Shown piece by piece: positions 1 to 7,175 of a DNA stretch of 11,068 nt. Under the pieces are notes generated by a model. The model saw only the letters and a program-made list of their open reading frames with translations, searched no databases and was not told the origin of the DNA. The position numbers and the translations under genes are program-made. Numbering within the stretch: position 1 is the stretch's first letter; every line of letters begins with the position of its first letter. Source of the stretch: Chloroflexota bacterium (GTDB taxonomy: Bacteria > Chloroflexota > UBA6077 > JADZDV01); the NCBI GenBank assembly GCA_020850915.1, contig JADZDV010000306.1:1-11068 (forward strand), given 5' to 3'.

Positions 1-1
1 G

Positions 2-1003
2 CTGTGGCAGGCGATCGCCGCCATGCAGGCCGCGACGATGCTCGGCGCGACGTTGCTCTACTTCGTGGCGGACCGGGCCGGGCGTGGACTGGTCTACCGC
101 TACGGGCGGCTCATCCGCCTGAACCCCGCGCGGTTGGCGCGCGCGGAGCACTGGATCAAGCAGCACGGCTTCATAGCCGTCTTCCTCGGCCGCCTCGTGC
201 CCGGCCTGCGGATCGTGACGGCCGTCGCCCGCGGTGTCTTTGAGGTGCCGTTCCGGGTGTTCTTTCCGGCGATGAGTCTCGGCGCCTTGATCTACATCGT
301 TTCCTACACCGCCATTGGCTACGTCGTGGGTCCAGGGGTCGTCAGGCTCCTGGAGCGTCTGCACATTCCGCTCAGCGCCCTGGGGTCGTCGCTCCTGCTG
401 GCCGTGCTGCTGTTCTGGGTGCTGCGGGGGCGGCTGGCGCTGCGCAAGCGGCCGGCGGTCCGCCCGCTGGAGGTGGAGCGGCACGAGCGGGCTCGGGCCG
501 GTCTGGCCGCCGGCGCGCTGGCAACGCTCTGCTCCACCTTGCTCATCAACGTGCTGTTCCACCTCGTCGGCCAACTGGCGCCGCTCCTGCCGACCGGTCT
601 GCTGGGCGCCAGCGCCGGACGGTGCCAGGCCGCCCTGGCGCGCGATGTGGAGCCGCTGATGCTGGTGCCGCGGGTCTTCGTCGTGCTGGGTACGCTCTGG
701 GGCGCTATCTATGGTCGGTGGGCCGAGCCGCGCCTGCCGCGCCCAGACGTGCTCAAGGGGCTCCTCTTCGCGGCGCTGCCCCTGGTGGTCACGCTGCTGG
801 TGGTGATGCCGCTCCTGGGGAGCGGTCCCCGCGGCTCCGGGCTGGCCGCCCTCCTGGCCGCTTGCGGCGAGGTCATCCGCCACGCCGCCTACGGCGCGAT
901 CCTGAGCCTGGCGTACCCCGTACTTCTGGTCAGGCGCCGGCCGGCGACCGCGCCCAACGCCCCTGGCGAGTCGGCCGAGCCCGCGTCGGTCCGATCGGGG
1001 TGA
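2..1003 (+). CDS. DedA/SNARE-associated family membrane protein with long C-terminal membrane extension (5' end outside window)
   Basis: The frame is open to the left edge, so the true start and the N-terminal DedA motifs lie upstream. Numbered from the ATG at 23, the DedA signature LGRLVPGLR is at about 55-63, with the conserved Arg and Pro. It is followed by the usual VFEVPFRVFF stretch and a hydrophobic segment at about 83-103. DedA proteins are polytopic inner-membrane proteins linked to lipid flipping and proton-motive-force maintenance. Typical family members end shortly after this point. Here a basic linker (about 135-158) leads into a second region with four predicted hydrophobic helices (about 160-184, 213-232, 245-264, 286-303). 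It ends in a HAAYGAILSLAYPV motif that resembles the last helix of small DUF1440/DUF6789-like membrane proteins, then a disordered tail. The family call is firm. The identity of the extension is inference from a weak resemblance. Confidence 0.85.
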   Translation: MWQAIAAMQAATMLGATLLYFVADRAGRGLVYRYGRLIRLNPARLARAEHWIKQHGFIAVFLGRLVPGLRIVTAVARGVFEVPFRVFFPAMSLGALIYIVSYTAIGYVVGPGVVRLLERLHIPLSALGSSLLLAVLLFWVLRGRLALRKRPAVRPLEVERHERARAGLAAGALATLCSTLLINVLFHLVGQLAPLLPTGLLGASAGRCQAALARDVEPLMLVPRVFVVLGTLWGAIYGRWAEPRLPRPDVLKGLLFAALPLVVTLLVVMPLLGSGPRGSGLAALLAACGEVIRHAAYGAILSLAYPVLLVRRRPATAPNAPGESAEPASVRSG

Positions 1004-1124
1004 GCGGCGACTACCGACTCAGCCGCGCCGTCGGCAGCTCGCGGCCGGCCTACTCAACCCGGCCGATGCGGAGCAGCCCACTCTCGTAGAGCCGGCCGCC
1101 CTCTCGATCGTCACGCGAGCTGAG

Positions 1125-1393
1125 ATGGTGAATGATCGCGTGATCTGGACGGAGCAGGCCGCGAATGACATGCGCCGCCGCGCTCGAGGCAACCCCCTCT
1201 GGAGCCGGGCGGATCGGTCAGAGCGTCGAGAGCTTCGCTCAAACCGGCCGGGGGCGTCCGGAAGCTGCAGATCGGCGTGGGGAAATGGCGTCTCACAGTC
1301 AGTGCGTGGCGCGTTCGCTTCCGACGAGACCCGGAGAACGGCGCGACCGTTGTTCCTCGCGCGCTGCCTCGCGGACGGGCCTACCGTGGCTAG
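1125..1393 (+). pseudogene. RelE/ParE-type toxin remnant, two frameshifts
   Basis: Three consecutive pieces in three frames together make one RelE/ParE-like protein of about 88 residues, the normal family length. Piece 1 (1125-1178) reads MVNDRVIWTEQAANDMRR, the typical first strand and helix. Piece 2 (1180-1254) reads ALEATPSGAGRIGQSVESFA then QTGRG, the helical hairpin. Piece 3 (1256-1393) begins VRKLQ, continues through KWRLTVSAWRVRFRRDP, and ends ALPRGRAYRG at TAG 1391-1393. The WRL..WRVRF strands and the RxLPRGRAYR end are characteristic of this mRNA-interferase/gyrase-toxin fold. The first break looks like one extra C in the CGCCGCCGC run near 1179. The second looks like two missing bases near 1255, where GRGDVRKLQ would be expected. 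No antitoxin gene is recognisable in 1004-1124 or downstream. As written, the gene cannot make a toxin. Sequencing error is possible, but two indels in 90 codons favour decay. Confidence 0.72.
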
Positions 1394-1453
1394 CCCGGCC
1401 CAGCTCTGGCGCGCCCGCGGCCGGCACGCCGGATCGAGTTCCGGGCCTGCCTA

Positions 1454-2296
1454 TCAGAGCATCACTCGGTCGTACACCCGCCCGGCAAGTGTCTGGAGGA
1501 TGGCCACGGCGAGGAGGAGGACCGTCCAGTCCAGGGCGGCGTTGGGGGTCTGGCCGACAACCAGATAGCCGCGCAGGAGGTCCACGATGTAGCTCAGCGG
1601 GTTCACGTGGGCGATCACCTGCAGCCAGGGCGGCATGATGGAGATCGGGTAGATCGCGTTGCTGGCGAAGAAGAGCGGCATGCTCACCACCTGGCCGAGG
1701 CCCATGAAACGCTCGCGCGTCTTCACGGCTACGGCGATCAGCATCGAGATGGTCGAGAACACGCCCGAGCCGGCCACCACTGCCAACAAGCTGCCGACGA
1801 TCCCGCCAACGCTCCACTTCAGGTCGACGCCGAGCAGCAGCGCGATGACGAAGATGGCGGTCGCCTGGCTCAGGGCGCGGACGCTGGCGCCCAGCGCCTT
1901 GCCGGCCACAAAGCTCGCGCGCGGCACCGGCATGACCAGGAACTTCTGGAGAATCCCCTGGTCGCGGTCCCAGATGATCGTCAGGCCGTAGAAGATCGAG
2001 ACGAACATGAGTGACTGCGCCAGGATGCCGGGCGTGATAAACGCCAGGTAGCCGACCTCGCCGGTTGGGATGGCGCGAATGCTGGCGAACGCCTGGCCGA
2101 AGACGGTCAGCCAGAGCACCGGCTGGATCGCGCGGGTGGCCAGCTCGAACGGATCGTGGCGCAGCTTGCGGACGTCCATCTCGGCGATGATCAGCGCCCC
2201 GCGCAGATAGGCGACAACCTGCTCGACGACGCCGGGGCGGGGCGGCGCGTACTCAGCCGAGACGGCGGACGCGCCGGCGAAGCTGGCGGACCTCAC
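1454..2296 (-). CDS. ABC-2 type transporter permease (DrrB-like)
   Basis: The protein is a 280-residue inner-membrane subunit of a two-component exporter, partner of the ATPase encoded just upstream. I chose GTG at 2296 because a perfect AGGAGG (2310-2305) sits 8 nt before it; an in-frame upstream start at 2362 has no such support. After a cytoplasmic N-terminus, six hydrophobic segments lie at about 57-73, 82-107, 135-157, 165-192, 200-216 and 255-272. The ABC-2 signature is present between the fifth and sixth: NAIYPISIMPPWLQVI followed by VNPLSYIVDLLRG. The cytoplasmic loop with WDRDQGILQKFLVMPVPR is also typical of DrrB/NodJ-type permeases. The start overlaps the ATPase end by 44 nt, which implies translational coupling. 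Relatives export antibiotics, polyketides or lipids; the substrate here is unknown. The reading frame is intact although the partner ATPase is interrupted. Confidence 0.9.
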   Translation of the reverse strand: MRSASFAGASAVSAEYAPPRPGVVEQVVAYLRGALIIAEMDVRKLRHDPFELATRAIQPVLWLTVFGQAFASIRAIPTGEVGYLAFITPGILAQSLMFVSIFYGLTIIWDRDQGILQKFLVMPVPRASFVAGKALGASVRALSQATAIFVIALLLGVDLKWSVGGIVGSLLAVVAGSGVFSTISMLIAVAVKTRERFMGLGQVVSMPLFFASNAIYPISIMPPWLQVIAHVNPLSYIVDLLRGYLVVGQTPNAALDWTVLLLAVAILQTLAGRVYDRVML

Positions 2297-3053
2297 GATA
2301 CGTGCCTCCTGATTCCAGGCTCGAGCCGGTGACGGACGTGAAAACGTCTTCGAGCGAAGCATCCGGCTGGCCGACGCCAGCCTTTAGCTCCGCGGGCGTG
2401 CCGATGGCAACCAGTCGGCCACGGTCCATGATCGCGACACGTCGGCAGTAGGCCTCGGCCTCTTCCATGTAGTGAGTGGTGATGAGGACGGTCATCTCCA
2501 TCTCCCCTTGCAGCGCCTCCAGGGTATCCCAGACGGAGCGCCGCGCGGTGGGATCGAGGCCAACCGTGGGCTCGTCCAGGATGAGCAGCCGCGGCCGGTT
2601 GAGAATCGCCTGACCCACCTCCAACCGGCGCACCATGCCGCCGGAGTACTCCCGCACGAGCCGATCGGCCGCTTCTTCGAGGCCCAGCAGCGCCAGGACG
2701 TCCGCGATGCGCTGCTCCCGAACCTTGCGCGGCAAGTCCAGCAGCTTGGCGACAATTCAGAGGTTCTCGTAGCCGGTCAGCGCGCCGTCCGCGGAGAGCG
2801 ACTGCGGCACGTAGCCCAGCAGGTGGCGCACCCGGCCGGGCTCGCGGCAGACGTCGAGCCCGCCAATGCGCATCTCGCCGCCGGTTGGCGGCAGCAGGGT
2901 GGTCAGCATGCGGATCGTGGTGGTCTTGCCGGCACCGTTGGGACCGAGCAGGCCAAAGATCTCGCCCTGCTCGATCGCGAAGCTGATGCCGTCTACCACC
3001 ACGTGTGCTCCGAAGCGCTTGACGAGGCGCTCGACTTCAACGATGGGGCTCAA
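2253..3053 (-). pseudogene. DrrA-like ABC transporter ATP-binding protein interrupted by in-frame TGA
   Basis: This is the ATPase of the exporter, colinear with the DrrA family over 266 codons except for a TGA at codon 99 (2759-2757). The likely start is TTG at 3053, giving MSPIVEVERLVKRFG and overlapping the marR-type gene by 17 nt, with GGGAG a few bases upstream. Residues 1-98 hold Walker A GPNGAGKTT (37-45) and the Q-loop GYVPQ (80-84). Beyond the stop, in the same frame, come the signature YSGGM (136-140), Walker B LLILDEP (156-162), the D-loop, the H-loop His194 and the DrrA-type tail DASLEDVFTSVTG. The stop falls in the family's conserved ENLxxxxxLxxLP stretch, between GYENL and IVAKLLDLP. 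CGA to TGA or TTA to TGA would explain it by one base change. The upstream fragment lacks the signature and Walker B. The downstream one, possibly re-initiated at TTG 2735, lacks Walker A. Neither should hydrolyse ATP alone. Sequencing error is the main alternative. Confidence 0.8.
2757..2759 (-). other. In-frame TGA within the ABC ATPase gene
   Basis: On the minus strand the reading is TAC GAG AAC CTC TGA ATT GTC GCC AAG. The frame before and after is identical and both sides align to one ABC ATPase, so this is a substitution-type nonsense codon, not a frameshift. Confidence 0.85.
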
Positions 3054-3489
3054 CGAGGTGCTCTCCCGAGGTCTGTTCCCCCACCGCTCCCAGCACCCGC
3101 TCGACCAGGCGCTGCAGATCCTTCCGCTCATCCGCCTCCAGCACGCTCAGCAGGTCGGCCAGGACGGCGCGGCGCCGCTGCCTTCCTGTGTCAACCCGTC
3201 TGACGCCCTGCTCGGTGAGCCGGACTTCGACGACGCGCTCGTCGCAGCCGCTCCGCTGCCGGGCGAGCAGCCCGCGACGCTCGAGCCGCTTGCAGGTCGT
3301 GGTAACGGTGCTCGAGGTGACCTCCAGCACCCGCGCCAGGCCGCCCACGCTGGTGGGACCGTGGTCGCGCAGGTGGCGCAGAAGCCAGAATTGCTCCGCC
3401 GTCAGGACATCCGCGCCGACCGGCAGGGACGCGCGGCGGAGCACGCGCCACAGCGAGAGGAGATCCTCAACCAGACGGTCGGCGGTCAT
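3037..3489 (-). CDS. MarR-family winged-helix transcriptional regulator
   Basis: The protein has 150 residues, the usual MarR length, and starts at ATG 3489 with GAAGGA about 7 nt upstream. MarR proteins are dimeric cytoplasmic repressors that bind palindromic operators and release on binding small phenolic or toxic ligands. The winged helix spans about 30-95: TAEQFWLLRHLRDHG, SVGGLARVLEVTSSTVT as the helix-turn-helix, and a wing with D83/R85 ending in VRLTEQG, the family's D-R-x-L-T-x-x-G pattern. Flanking helices (about 5-22 and 100-137) would form the dimer interface. It is the first gene of an operon whose next start overlaps its stop, so it probably controls the exporter and itself. A perfect palindrome sits 28 bp upstream of its start. 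A single Cys82 lies in the wing and Cys66 in the recognition helix; redox sensing is possible but unproven. Confidence 0.93.
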   Translation of the reverse strand: MTADRLVEDLLSLWRVLRRASLPVGADVLTAEQFWLLRHLRDHGPTSVGGLARVLEVTSSTVTTTCKRLERRGLLARQRSGCDERVVEVRLTEQGVRRVDTGRQRRRAVLADLLSVLEADERKDLQRLVERVLGAVGEQTSGEHLVEPHR

Positions 3490-3499
3490 TCAGCGATCC

Positions 3500-3530
3500 T
3501 TCGATATACAATGATATTGACTGTCAATGG
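3500..3530 (-). promoter_or_regulatory. Candidate promoter for the MarR/ABC operon
   Basis: The minus strand reads TTGACA (3527-3522), then 13 nt, then TATATC (3508-3503). The spacer is shorter than the usual 16-18 nt, so the -10 assignment is uncertain. A promoter is nonetheless likely here because it is the only AT-rich segment between the divergent genes. No clear promoter for the rightward MoxR gene can be picked out in 3528-3605. Confidence 0.35.
3517..3527. promoter_or_regulatory. Perfect palindrome TTGACTGTCAA, probable operator in the divergent control region
   Basis: TTGAC-T-GTCAA is a perfect 5-bp inverted repeat around one base, lying between the MarR-type gene and the MoxR operon. 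It is inside the AT-rich stretch 3500-3530, striking in this GC-rich window. On the minus strand it supplies a consensus-like -35 hexamer TTGACA (3527-3522). Its size is small for a MarR site, but an imperfect AT-rich extension follows (ATATCATTGTATAT on the minus strand). Its role as the autoregulatory operator is inference from position. Confidence 0.5.
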
Positions 3531-3612
3531 AAATCCGCCAGTGGGCGCCGCGACCGTCTCGCAGCGTACGATCGGCGGACTCCCCCCATTCCCATGACGT
3601 GAAGGTGCAGGT

Positions 3613-4560
3613 TTGGATGAGATTCGGCGGGCCACGGGGCTCCTGTGCGAGAACGTGGAGCGGGTCCTGGTCGGCAAGCGCGCGGCGATCGAGCTGGCCG
3701 CGCTGGGGTTGCTCTGTGAGGGCCACATCCTGATCGAGGACGTGCCCGGCATCGGCAAGACGACGCTCGCCCGCGCCCTGGCGCAGTCGATCGGGGGCGC
3801 CTTCCACCGCCTTCAGGGCACCCCCGACCTGCTTCCCTCGGACGTGACCGGCGTCTCCGTCTTCGACCAGCGCAGCGCGGACTTCGTCTTCCGGCCCGGC
3901 CCGGTCTTCACGAACGTCCTGCTGGTGGACGAGATCAACCGCGCCACGCCGCGCACCCAGTCGGCCGTGCTGGAGGCGATGCAGGAGCGCCAGGTGAGCG
4001 TGGACGGGGTGACCCGGCCCCTGCCGCGCCCCTTCCTGGTCATCGCCACTCAGAACCCGGTCGAGCTGGAAGGCACCTTCCCGCTGCCCGAGGCGCAGCT
4101 CGACCGCTTCCTGCTCCGCCTGGTGCTGGGTTATCCCGGCGAAGCCGACGAGCGAGCGATGGTCAGTCGATCGAGAAGCGACGCCGCGGACATCCCGCTG
4201 GAGCCGGTCATCACGCCAACGGAGGCGCTGGAGCTACGGGCGCTCTGCCGCGACGTGCGGGTGGACGACGAGGTACGCGACTACCTGGTGGCGATCGCGC
4301 GCGAGACGCGTACCGACCCCAACGTCGCCCTGGGCGCCAGCCCGCGGGCGACCCTCGACCTCTACCGCGCGGCCCAGGCGCGCGCCGCGATGCACGGGCG
4401 GAGCTTCGTCACGCCGGACGACGGCAAGGCGCTCGCCGTGCCGCTGCTGGCCCACCGGCTGGTCGTCTCCGTGGAAGCGCGACTGCGCGGACGCACCGCG
4501 GCGGACGTCATCACGGGGATCCTGGACCGCCTGCCGGTGCCGGTCGAGACGCGCGCCTGA
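3613..4560 (+). CDS. MoxR-family AAA+ ATPase
   Basis: The protein is a 315-residue cytoplasmic AAA+ ATPase of the MoxR family, thought to act as a chaperone that matures or remodels partner proteins with von Willebrand A-like domains. The TTG start at 3613 is supported by GAAGG (3601-3605) 7 nt upstream; the nearby ATGs are out of frame. Motifs are complete: Walker A EDVPGIGKTTLARAL (42-56), the MoxR stretch LQGTPDLLPSDVTG (67-80), Walker B VLLVDEINRA (102-111), sensor 1 ATQNP (145-149) followed by EGTFPLPEAQLDRF, and a C-terminal lid with the sensor 2 motif ASPRAT. Length and motif spacing are normal. The next gene, ten bases downstream, encodes a DUF58 protein, the standard partner. The gene order MoxR-DUF58-DUF4129 supports one transcription unit acting at the cell envelope. 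Confidence 0.95.
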   Translation: MDEIRRATGLLCENVERVLVGKRAAIELAALGLLCEGHILIEDVPGIGKTTLARALAQSIGGAFHRLQGTPDLLPSDVTGVSVFDQRSADFVFRPGPVFTNVLLVDEINRATPRTQSAVLEAMQERQVSVDGVTRPLPRPFLVIATQNPVELEGTFPLPEAQLDRFLLRLVLGYPGEADERAMVSRSRSDAADIPLEPVITPTEALELRALCRDVRVDDEVRDYLVAIARETRTDPNVALGASPRATLDLYRAAQARAAMHGRSFVTPDDGKALAVPLLAHRLVVSVEARLRGRTAADVITGILDRLPVPVETRA

Positions 4561-4570
4561 CCCCGCTGCC

Positions 4571-5806
4571 ATGGAGACTCCAGAGACCCGCCAGCCACAC
4601 CAGGCGCCCTGGCTCTTCGGGGGGTATGGCCTGCTGGCGCTGCTCGCGGCGACGCTCGTCTCGGCCTCGCTCTCGGCGTTCCAGGTGACGCTGCTGGCCG
4701 GCGCGCTGCTCCTGCTGGGAGTGAGCGCCCGGCTCTGGTCGGCCGCCTCGCTGGCGGGCCTGGTCTATCGGCGGCAGACAACCCCGCTGCGCGCCTTCCG
4801 GGGTGACACGATCCGGCTCGAGACGAGCCTGAGCAACCGCAAGCTGCTGCCGCTGACCTGGGTCGAGGTCTGGGAGCAGCTCCCGCTGGCGCTCGGGCCT
4901 GGCGGGGATGTGCTGCGCTCGCGGGGCACGCCGGACGCCGTCTGGTTCTGCCAGGGCGCCTCGCTGGGGCCGTACCAGCGCGCCCGCTGGCAGCACCCGC
5001 TGCTCTGCAAGCGCCGCGGCGTCTTCACCCTGGGCGCCAGCCTGGTGCGCTCCGGCGACCCGTTCGGCATCTGCGAGCGCCAGGGCCAGCTTCTGCTCCA
5101 GCAGGAGGTGATCGTCTACCCAGCCGTCGTGCCGCTGCGCCAGTTGACGCTGCTGTTCCGGCACGCCGCCCTGGACGCGGCCAGTCGGCGCAGCCTCGCC
5201 ACCGACCCAACCCGCACGGCCGGCCTGCGCGAGTACCGCCCCGGCGACCCACAGCGCCTGATCCACTGGCGCGCCTCGGCGCACGCGGGCGAGCTGCAGG
5301 TGCGCATTCTCGAGGAGACCTCTAGCCTCCAGGTCAACCTGCTGCTGGATGTCGGCTCCTTCGAGCTGCCGCTGCGACTCTACCGCGACACGCTGTTCGA
5401 GCTGACCCTCTCCGCGCTGGCCTCGATCGCCATCTACCTCCAGGGGATCGGCTGCCCGGTCGGCCTGTTCACCTCCAGCATGCCGCCGCGCGAGCTGCTG
5501 CCGGCCGCGAACGTCGACCAGCTCGAGGCGGTCCTCGAGGTGCTGGCGCGCGTCGAGCCGGAGGCGACCGAGCTGGACTGGTCGCGCCTGCTGGTCCGCC
5601 TGCCGCGCCGGAGCACCGTCGTGCTGGCCTGCGCCGACAGCGCGCCGGAGCTGGCGACGACGGTCGCCCGCCTCCACCACGCCGGCCACCGGGTGCTCCT
5701 GCTGCTGGCCGGGAACGACCGAACGCCGAGCCTGGCGCAGGCCGATCGGATGGTGCGACTGACGCCCGGCTTGGACCTCGCCGCGGCGCTGGAGGGACGG
5801 GCATGA
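4571..5806 (+). CDS. DUF58 domain-containing membrane protein
   Basis: This is a 411-residue protein starting at ATG 4571, 10 nt after the MoxR stop, with no strong ribosome site of its own; translation is probably coupled. Two hydrophobic helices near the N-terminus (about 14-35 and 37-65) anchor it. They are followed by a beta-rich region (SLSNRKLLPLTWVEVWEQL) typical of the family. The DUF58 signature GLREYRPGDPQRLIHW starts at residue 218 and runs into RASAHAGELQVRILEE. After it, VNLLLDVGS has the form of the first strand of a von Willebrand A-like fold, with the metal-site DxxxS not fully kept. DUF58 proteins are the usual clients of MoxR ATPases, but their biochemical function is unknown. 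The stop overlaps the next start by 4 bp (ATGA). The family call is certain; the role is inferred from context. Confidence 0.93.
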   Translation: METPETRQPHQAPWLFGGYGLLALLAATLVSASLSAFQVTLLAGALLLLGVSARLWSAASLAGLVYRRQTTPLRAFRGDTIRLETSLSNRKLLPLTWVEVWEQLPLALGPGGDVLRSRGTPDAVWFCQGASLGPYQRARWQHPLLCKRRGVFTLGASLVRSGDPFGICERQGQLLLQQEVIVYPAVVPLRQLTLLFRHAALDAASRRSLATDPTRTAGLREYRPGDPQRLIHWRASAHAGELQVRILEETSSLQVNLLLDVGSFELPLRLYRDTLFELTLSALASIAIYLQGIGCPVGLFTSSMPPRELLPAANVDQLEAVLEVLARVEPEATELDWSRLLVRLPRRSTVVLACADSAPELATTVARLHHAGHRVLLLLAGNDRTPSLAQADRMVRLTPGLDLAAALEGRA

Positions 5807-7161
5807 GCGACCAGACGCGCGCGCCGGAGCCCGCCAGCCCCGTGAGCTGGGCGCTCATGGCGATGGAGGGGTCGCTGCTCTACCCGATCGTTTCCTGGCT
5901 CACTATCCAGGACGGGCGCACCCCGCTCGGGCCGGTCGCCGCGCTCGGGATGCTCGTGCTCGGCTACCTCGCCGCCCGACATCCGCGCCTGCTGAGGCTG
6001 CCGATCCCGCCGATCGGCCACGGCCTGGCGCTGGCAGCGCTGGCGCGGCTGCTTGTCTCGCCCCTGCCGGCCTGGCCGCTGGCGCTCGGCGGCGTGCTGA
6101 TCTGGCTCGCGGGTGCGTTCATCCCGGTGGTCGTCGGACTCGTGCTCTGGTGGCGCGGCACGTCCCTGGCGGACGCCGAGTTCACGGCTGAAGGGGTGCG
6201 GGGTGAGTTCGCCATCGCCGGCGGCGTGCTGCTGCTCCTGCTGGCGATGTACGGCGACAGCGTCCTGGCGAGCCCCCTCGCGCGGACGGCGGCGGTCGTC
6301 TGCTACCTGGCGACCGGCCTGGCGGCAGTTGGCCTGGCGCGCCGCGAGGCGGCCGGCTCACCCAGCACACCCGGCTCCAACGCCCTGGTGGCGGCGACCA
6401 CCCTGGTCATGGTCGCCGTCGGCCTGGGCGCCGCCGCCCTGCTGAGGCCGGAGGTCGCCTCGGCAGTGCTGGCCGCGGCAGGACGAGCGCTCGCCTTCGT
6501 CGTGAATATCCTCTTCATCCCGCTCGCCTGGCTGCTCTCCTTCATTCAGCCGCGGGGTGATGCCCAGATGCCCCAGCGTCCCGCTATCCCCCGGCCACCA
6601 CTGGAGCAGCTCCAGGGCGACGCCATGCCCGAATGGCTTCAGCACCTCTTCGCCACGCTGACGACGCTGCTCACCATTCTGATCGCCGCCGTCGCTGTGG
6701 TCTTCCTGCTCTGGGCGCTCTCCTCGATCCTGAACCGCGTGGTCTTCCGCGGCAGCGTCCGCTCGCCCACCGCGATCGACTTCGAGGGCGACCCCGGGCT
6801 AGAGGCGCGCTCGCTGCTCGGCTCGTTCCAGCGGTGGCTAGCGGGTCTGGCCGGTCGCGCTGCCCACAGCATCCCTTTCCCCGGCGGCCTGGGCGGCATC
6901 CGCGACGCTCGAGCCGCCTACCGCGCCCTTCTCCGCTGGGCCAAACACCACGGCATCGAGCGCCGCCCACCCGAAACCCCGCTCGAGTTCCAGCGCCGCC
7001 TGGCCGCTGAGCTGCCGGAAGGCATGGAGCACTACCCTCCCCTCACCGAGGGCTACGAAGCCGCCCGCTACGGCGGCATCCCCGCGCCGACGGCCGTCCT
7101 GGAGCGGCTGAGGGAGCGCCTGCACGCGCTGGCGAGGATAAGCGAGAGGCGCAACCGGTGA
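5803..7161 (+). CDS. Polytopic membrane protein with C-terminal DUF4129 domain
   Basis: This is a 452-residue protein whose ATG overlaps the DUF58 stop (ATGA), with GGAGGGACGGGC just upstream. The first 250 residues contain roughly seven or eight hydrophobic segments. A proline-rich loop follows (PQRPAIPRPP, about 263-272), then another strong helix at about 290-313. The C-terminal 80 residues are soluble and match DUF4129: AYRALLRWAKHHGIERRPPE from 372, TPLEFQRRL (392-400) and a final Y-E-A-A-R-Y-G-G patch. In many bacteria this domain closes a transglutaminase-like protein (TgpA type). Here no transglutaminase Cys-His-Asp core is visible between the membrane region and DUF4129, so this is the shortened variant. 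It probably works with the MoxR and DUF58 proteins in envelope or exported-protein biogenesis. DUF4129 itself has no established activity. Confidence 0.88.
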   Translation: MSDQTRAPEPASPVSWALMAMEGSLLYPIVSWLTIQDGRTPLGPVAALGMLVLGYLAARHPRLLRLPIPPIGHGLALAALARLLVSPLPAWPLALGGVLIWLAGAFIPVVVGLVLWWRGTSLADAEFTAEGVRGEFAIAGGVLLLLLAMYGDSVLASPLARTAAVVCYLATGLAAVGLARREAAGSPSTPGSNALVAATTLVMVAVGLGAAALLRPEVASAVLAAAGRALAFVVNILFIPLAWLLSFIQPRGDAQMPQRPAIPRPPLEQLQGDAMPEWLQHLFATLTTLLTILIAAVAVVFLLWALSSILNRVVFRGSVRSPTAIDFEGDPGLEARSLLGSFQRWLAGLAGRAAHSIPFPGGLGGIRDARAAYRALLRWAKHHGIERRPPETPLEFQRRLAAELPEGMEHYPPLTEGYEAARYGGIPAPTAVLERLRERLHALARISERRNR

Positions 7162-7175
7162 CGCGTGGCATGGCG

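Noticed and set aside
1041..1099. GCGGCCGGC (1041-1049) and GCCGGCCGC (1091-1099) inverted repeat after the DedA gene
   Set aside because: A 9-bp pair with a 41-nt loop made only of G and C is likely by chance here, and there is no T-run to support a terminator.
1004..1124. Antitoxin gene upstream of the toxin remnant
   Set aside because: The frame in line with the toxin start is open for some distance but shows no Phd, RelB, CopG or AbrB pattern.
2757..2759. TGA as a selenocysteine codon
   Set aside because: ABC ATPases have no Sec at this position and no SECIS-like hairpin is evident just downstream. A nonsense mutation or read error is simpler.
2472..3203. 243-codon plus-strand frame across the ABC ATPase
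   Set aside because: It is antisense to a conserved ATPase with all nucleotide-binding motifs and has low-complexity composition.
4511..5689. 392-codon open frame on the minus strand, antisense to the DUF58 gene
   Set aside because: It is Gln/Arg/Ala-rich with no recognisable domain, and lies wholly opposite a clear DUF58 protein. Long antisense frames are expected at this GC content.
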